DNA of 36,343 nucleotides from RGZA01 sp964568585 (GTDB taxonomy: Bacteria; Pseudomonadota; Alphaproteobacteria; UBA9219; RGZA01), in assembly GCA_964568585.1 (NCBI GenBank), contig CAZMQI010000019.1, positions 1 through 36,343 on the forward strand, read 5' to 3'. Numbering within the stretch: position 1 is the stretch's first letter; each line of letters begins with the position of its first letter. Of this stretch, positions 32,299-36,343 are shown in pieces. Under the pieces are notes generated by a model. The model was given only the letters and a program-made list of their open reading frames with translations. It searched no databases and was not told the origin of the DNA. The translations under genes were made by a program, and so were the position numbers.

Positions 32299-34023
32299 AT
32301 GACCGCCCTTCCTCCCGATCAGCTTCAGGCCATTCAGGCCGTTTTAGCGCAGCAAAGCGGGGCGCAGGCAGAACACATTGCCCAAAGCATAACGGTGACG
32401 GTGCAAAGCAGCCCGGTTGATGTGAACGCGCTGGCCCGATTATTAATCATCGAAGGTACAGCTAGCAAAGCAACGGGATTAGACCAGTTATTATTGCGTA
32501 CGGGACAGGGAGATTTCCTGCTGCGCCTGCCGCAAGATGCGCTTCGCCAATTACAAGATAACTTACCCGGCCGTGTGACCTTGCAATTGCGTCCGGGGCC
32601 AAATGGATTAGAAGCCATTTTGGTAATGGGTAGTAGAGCCGCGCAAGCATCGGGGCAAGTTGAACAATCACTGGCATCAAACGCTGCATCATCACGCCAA
32701 ACCTTGACCACAGAAATTCCGAAAATCGGGCAAGTGTTTCAGGTAACGGTGTTGCCATCCACCCTGCTTTCAAATCTTTTGTATAACCAGAATAAAGCTG
32801 CGGTTTTAAAACAGGCACCGAATTTAGCAGGCAGCGTTCCGCAAACCCAGACGCCGATAACTACGTCAACGATACAGGCAGGCGCAGAACAAACAGCAGG
32901 AACAGTTAAAGAAGGCGAAAATAAAACTGCCGCAACAACCTCTACCCTAACGCCTCTGCAAACAAGCCAAGTGCCCATTAAAAATCTGAATGAAGGCACA
33001 GCAGCCAGCCGTAATAATTACGATAAGGACAGCACGCAGGGCCAACAGCAACAAGCGCATGGCCAAGCGGGGGGTAAGCTGCCCTCGCCAGATGCTGATG
33101 AGGCTTTAAAAATCCCGTTGCCAATTAACCAGACACAAAAGCCGCAATTATTACCGCTGCGTATTTTAGGTGTGGGTACGTCAGACGATAAATCACTGAC
33201 TGCGATTGTGCGCGGCGCAACACCATCGGGGCAGCCAATTTTGACGATTGATGATCAGGTTGCGGTTGTGAATACCAATAAGAACTGGGCTGTTGGTACA
33301 AAAATTCAAATTGCATTGGGTGCTGGCGCAGAACTGGTTACCGGAAAAATCGAACATCAATCGCCCACATCATTTGAAAGCCTGCGGCAGATATTTGAAA
33401 TCCTGTCGCAGCAGAACCCATTGCTGATTAATGAAGTCAAGCGCTTCCGCATTCCCAATGCTGCCACGGGACAATTGGCTGGCGGTATACTGTTTCTGCT
33501 TTCCGCCATGCAAAAAGGAAATCCAGATGCGTGGCTTGGCAATGATATTAAGGACGCACTGGAAGGCCTTGGAAAACAATCGGTTTTATCTGCGTTAAAG
33601 TCTGATTTTGACAACAGCAAATTGGCGGCAATGGATAGCGCGGGTTCGCCATGGCGCGGAACAGCAGTGCCGTATTTAGATGGCGATAAGCTGCAGCAAT
33701 TCCGGTTCTTTGTGCATGATGATCCGCGCCAGAAGAAACCCGGACAGAGCGAGCGTGATATAGCGCGGCGGTTTTTAATCGACGTGTCCCTCACCCGTCT
33801 TGGTCCAATCCAGATTGATGGGTTGGTGCATCAGCGTAAGCTAGATTTGATTGTACGCACGACCAATCATTTGCCAGAAGATTTACGCAATGATTTGCGG
33901 TTCCGGTTTGGTCATGCGATGGAAGAAGTGAAATATAATGGCTCGCTAATATTCCAGGCGAACAAGCAAGGTTGGGTGGATATCAAAACCAGACCGAACG
34001 AGCACTTATCGAAGAATTTGTAA
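32299..34023 (+). CDS. FliK-like flagellar hook-length control protein
   Basis: A 574-residue protein. N-terminal half is Gln/Ala/Thr-rich and probably disordered (Gly/Gln-rich around 245-260), as in FliK rulers. The C-terminal 100 residues carry the FliK-type substrate-switch pattern: FLIDVSLTRLGPIQIDGLV, then a hydrophobic strand RKLDLIVRTTNHLPEDLRNDL and a final beta-rich segment. No membrane helix. It closes the flagellar operon, one base from the convergent fliJ stop. FliK varies greatly in sequence, so the name is a moderate inference. Confidence 0.7.
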   Translation: MTALPPDQLQAIQAVLAQQSGAQAEHIAQSITVTVQSSPVDVNALARLLIIEGTASKATGLDQLLLRTGQGDFLLRLPQDALRQLQDNLPGRVTLQLRPGPNGLEAILVMGSRAAQASGQVEQSLASNAASSRQTLTTEIPKIGQVFQVTVLPSTLLSNLLYNQNKAAVLKQAPNLAGSVPQTQTPITTSTIQAGAEQTAGTVKEGENKTAATTSTLTPLQTSQVPIKNLNEGTAASRNNYDKDSTQGQQQQAHGQAGGKLPSPDADEALKIPLPINQTQKPQLLPLRILGVGTSDDKSLTAIVRGATPSGQPILTIDDQVAVVNTNKNWAVGTKIQIALGAGAELVTGKIEHQSPTSFESLRQIFEILSQQNPLLINEVKRFRIPNAATGQLAGGILFLLSAMQKGNPDAWLGNDIKDALEGLGKQSVLSALKSDFDNSKLAAMDSAGSPWRGTAVPYLDGDKLQQFRFFVHDDPRQKKPGQSERDIARRFLIDVSLTRLGPIQIDGLVHQRKLDLIVRTTNHLPEDLRNDLRFRFGHAMEEVKYNGSLIFQANKQGWVDIKTRPNEHLSKNL

Positions 34024-34024
34024 G

Positions 34025-34450
34025 CTATTTATCTTCACGCTGATGATGCCGCTGGCTTGATTGTTCGTCATAGACCTTGTTCTCGGCTTTCTGCTCAGCC
34101 AAACGCTGTTCTTCTTCCCAGTTTTGCTGCGCGATTTCGTAGCGTTTTAATTCTTCAAACATCATGGATAGTTTTTCGCGTTCTATATGCACTTCGGCTT
34201 CTTTGGCGGATAGATTACGTTGCATGCGTTCATGCTTTTTCAGTTGTTCTTTGATGTATACACCGATAGAGAACAGAACTTCCTGTTCTTCGGTCTGGCT
34301 GGCGCGTTCTTTTTCCATTTCCAGATTGGCTTGCAGCGTAGCTATCGCCATCATGATGGCATCGGCTTCGGCTTGTTTGCCTGCTAGCACACGGCGTTGC
34401 TCATCCACATAATGCTTGTGCATTTTGATGAGGGTTTCGAGTTGCTTCAT
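34025..34450 (-). CDS. fliJ: Flagellar chaperone FliJ
   Basis: A 141-residue, highly charged, heptad-rich coiled-coil protein, the usual form of FliJ, which binds FliI and helps deliver export substrates. Seen: long runs of Glu/Lys/Gln/Leu with no Pro or Gly (about residues 1-120). The ATG overlaps the fliI stop (TGATG on the minus strand), so translation is coupled. Assignment rests on coiled-coil character and position directly after fliI. Confidence 0.8.
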   Translation of the reverse strand: MKQLETLIKMHKHYVDEQRRVLAGKQAEADAIMMAIATLQANLEMEKERASQTEEQEVLFSIGVYIKEQLKKHERMQRNLSAKEAEVHIEREKLSMMFEELKRYEIAQQNWEEEQRLAEQKAENKVYDEQSSQRHHQREDK

Positions 34451-35772
34451 CAGCGTTTATTAAGTATGGCGGCCAATTGCTGGTAGCCATCATCTATCGT
34501 GCTTTGGTCATCCTTGCGCTGGCCAAGAAATGCCTCCAGCTCAGGGTGATAACGGATGGCTTCGTCGGTTGCTGGGTCGCTGCCACGGCGGTATGCGCCA
34601 AGACGTATCATTTCCGCCATGTCGTCATATGATGCCATGAGTTTGCGTGCACGGCCAACCAATTGGTTTTCATCTTCGGAATTACAATTCGGCATCATAC
34701 GCGAGATACTGCGAAGGACATTGATGGCGGGATAGCGTCCGCGTTCCGCAATGCTGCGCTCTAGTACAATATGCCCATCCAAGATACCGCGCGCAGCATC
34801 TGCTATCGGTTCATTGTGATCATCGCCATCGACCAACACGCTGAACAATGCGGTGATACTGCCCTCGCCTTGCAATCCTGGCCCTGCACGTTCCAATAAT
34901 TTAGGAAGCTCAGAGAATGTAGTTGGCGGATACCCTTTGGTGGTTGGCGGTTCGCCAGCAGATAATCCGATTTCACGTTGCGCCATGGCAAAGCGTGTCA
35001 CGCTATCCATCAAACACAGCACGTTTTTGCCTTGGCCGCGGTAATATTCGGCGATGGATAATGTCATATAAGCTGCTTGGCGGCGCATCAACGGCGCTTC
35101 ATCGGATGTAGCAACGACCAGCACGGAACGCGCTAACCCCTCCTCGCCCAAATCGTCGTGAATGAATTCTTGAACTTCACGGCCACGTTCGCCGACCAGA
35201 CCAATAACGATGACATCCGCCGACGTATATCTTGCAATCATCGACATCATGATCGATTTACCAACGCCTGAACCAGCAAAGATACCCATACGTTGCCCAA
35301 GGCAGCAGGTTAAGAATGTATTCAACGCACGCACACCCAAATCAATCTTGCCGCCAACACGTTGACGCTGGCTAGCAGGTGGTGGCGGATTACGAAGTGG
35401 AATGGGATGATCACCGGGCATCAACGGCCCCTTGCTATCAATCGGTTCGCCAAGTGCATTCACAACGCGGCCAAGCCAAGCGTTTGATGGTGAAATGGTT
35501 GGTTGCGCCTCGGCGACTTCTGCTTTTGAGCCCAGCCCAATTCCATCGAGTGAGCTGAACGGCATGAGCAATGCACGGCCATTTCTGAAACCAACCACTT
35601 CGGAAAGCACGCGGCGATTACCCTGTGCGATCAAAAAGCAGCGCGAGCCGACGGAAAGTTTGCGTTCAACACCTGCGATTTCGACTAATAAACCGGAAAC
35701 AGCGGTCACACGCCCGTAATGGCGGACTGCTGAGATATTATCTATGTCTGATAAAAGACGTTGAATCTGCAT
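34450..35772 (-). CDS. fliI: Flagellum-specific export ATPase FliI
   Basis: F1-beta-like ATPase of the flagellar type III export apparatus. Seen: Walker A AGSGVGKS (166-173), VGERGREVQEFI, LCLMDSVTRFAMAQREIGLSAGEPPTTKGYPP (Walker B and family motif), and TALFSVLVDGDDHNEPIADAARGILDGHI. 440 residues. It heads a leftward fliI-fliJ pair, separated from divergent ctrA by about 195 bases, a neighbourhood also known in other alphaproteobacteria. Confidence 0.97.
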   Translation of the reverse strand: MQIQRLLSDIDNISAVRHYGRVTAVSGLLVEIAGVERKLSVGSRCFLIAQGNRRVLSEVVGFRNGRALLMPFSSLDGIGLGSKAEVAEAQPTISPSNAWLGRVVNALGEPIDSKGPLMPGDHPIPLRNPPPPASQRQRVGGKIDLGVRALNTFLTCCLGQRMGIFAGSGVGKSIMMSMIARYTSADVIVIGLVGERGREVQEFIHDDLGEEGLARSVLVVATSDEAPLMRRQAAYMTLSIAEYYRGQGKNVLCLMDSVTRFAMAQREIGLSAGEPPTTKGYPPTTFSELPKLLERAGPGLQGEGSITALFSVLVDGDDHNEPIADAARGILDGHIVLERSIAERGRYPAINVLRSISRMMPNCNSEDENQLVGRARKLMASYDDMAEMIRLGAYRRGSDPATDEAIRYHPELEAFLGQRKDDQSTIDDGYQQLAAILNKR

Positions 35773-35783
35773 TGACCTATTTT

Positions 35784-35967
35784 ATTTTAATAATGTTTTA
35801 CAAACACTTAACAACATAGTCACAAGATAATTAACGATGTTTACCAATTCTTAATGCTTATTAGTCTTAATTAAGGTAATAATTACTAATGACCTTTAAC
35901 GAAGGTTGTTAGCAGTCAGTTAAGTAATAAACCTAACCCATTACTTTTAACACAAGGGGAATATCCC
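35784..35967. promoter_or_regulatory. Shared fliI / ctrA promoter region with many TTAA half-sites
   Basis: AT-rich gap with TTAA-containing half-sites at 35831, 35851, 35867 (palindromic TTAATTAA), 35896, 35920 and 35947. CtrA autoregulates through TTAA-N7-TTAA in related bacteria; none here is a perfect dyad. AGGGGA lies before the ctrA ATG. The -35/-10 elements are not resolved. Confidence 0.4.
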
Positions 35968-36343
35968 ATGCGCGTATTGCTTGTTGAAGATGATAGCTCG
36001 GTTGCCAAAAGTATTGAGCTGATGCTTCAAGCCGAAGGCTTTATTGTTGATACAACCGATCTGGGTGAAGACGGTTTGGAAATCGGCAAGCTGTATGATT
36101 ATGACATCATCATTCTTGATTTGATGCTCCCCGATATTGACGGTTACGAAGTTCTTCGCCGTCTGCGCCAAGCAAAGGTAAACACCCCTATTCTGATTCT
36201 TTCGGGTCTCAATGAACTCGATAATAAAATTCGCGGCCTTGGATTTGGCGCGGATGATTACCTCACCAAGCCATTTGATCGCCGTGAACTCGTTGCACGT
36301 ATTCATGCAATTATCCGCCGCAGCAAAGGTCACTCCGACAGTG
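35968..36343 (+). CDS. ctrA: Cell-cycle response regulator CtrA (C-terminus beyond window)
   Basis: Master cell-cycle transcription regulator of alphaproteobacteria. Seen: the full receiver domain, MRVLLVEDDSSVAKSIELML, phospho-acceptor Asp51 in ILDLMLPD, Lys101 in LTKPF, and CtrA-specific GLGFGADDY and ARIHAIIRRSKGH. The winged-helix DNA-binding domain lies past the right edge. AGGGGA precedes ATG 35968. Its position beside fliI-fliJ fits its role in flagellar control. Confidence 0.95.
   Translation, partial: MRVLLVEDDSSVAKSIELMLQAEGFIVDTTDLGEDGLEIGKLYDYDIIILDLMLPDIDGYEVLRRLRQAKVNTPILILSGLNELDNKIRGLGFGADDYLTKPFDRRELVARIHAIIRRSKGHSDS

Noticed and set aside
35947..36333. 128-codon minus-strand ORF over ctrA
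   Set aside because: Antisense to the unmistakable CtrA receiver domain.

Overview
The window looks like a chromosomal segment of an alphaproteobacterium with moderate GC content (about half, by eye). The evidence is a ctrA gene at the right edge, an NtrY kinase next to a nifR3/dusB gene at the left edge, a fused ispDF gene, the yajC-secD-Mth938 neighbourhood, FlbD as flagellar sigma-54 regulator, and CtrA-like TTAACCAT / TTAA-N7-TTAA motifs. FlhF and FlhG point to a polar flagellum. I cannot name a genus. Nothing looks like a prophage, insertion sequence, CRISPR array, tRNA or rRNA.

Left part (1-9430), housekeeping: dusB, a stand-alone Fis/NtrC-type DNA-binding protein and ntrY (cut by the window edge) read leftward. 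Divergent from them are ispDF and a CinA C-terminal (PncC-type) gene. Converging on these is yajC-secD-(PilT/DotB-like ATPase)-(Mth938-domain protein). The usual ntrB and full-length ntrC are missing from the nifR3-ntr locus, and secF is missing where the ATPase sits. miaA follows.

Middle part (9431-20800): a secreted GlcG/HbpS-like protein and the branched-chain amino acid genes ilvB-ilvH-ilvC, ending in a strong bidirectional terminator. Next is an accessory island (13865-18777) with an FkbM-type methyltransferase, a radical SAM/SPASM-like enzyme, a 610-residue protein that I read as about five tandem, diverged OmpR/PhoB-type winged-helix units, and a small GT-A-like glycosyltransferase. 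CtrA-like motifs lie in the two promoter gaps of this island. Then come an AhpC/AhpD peroxide-defence pair and a CrcB/Fluc fluoride channel.

Right part (20797-36343): a large GT-C-like membrane protein, then a flagellar run fliF-fliG-fliH-fliN-flbD-flhA-flhF-flhG-(FliK-like). Opposite it lie fliI-fliJ, divergent from ctrA (truncated by the edge). Together these encode the MS ring and switch, the export gate and ATPase, polar placement, the class-III transcription switch and the cell-cycle master regulator thought to sit above them. The strongest novelty candidates are the tandem winged-helix protein with its modification-enzyme neighbours, the NtrC-derived mini-regulator beside dusB, and the replacement of secF by a secretion-type ATPase.
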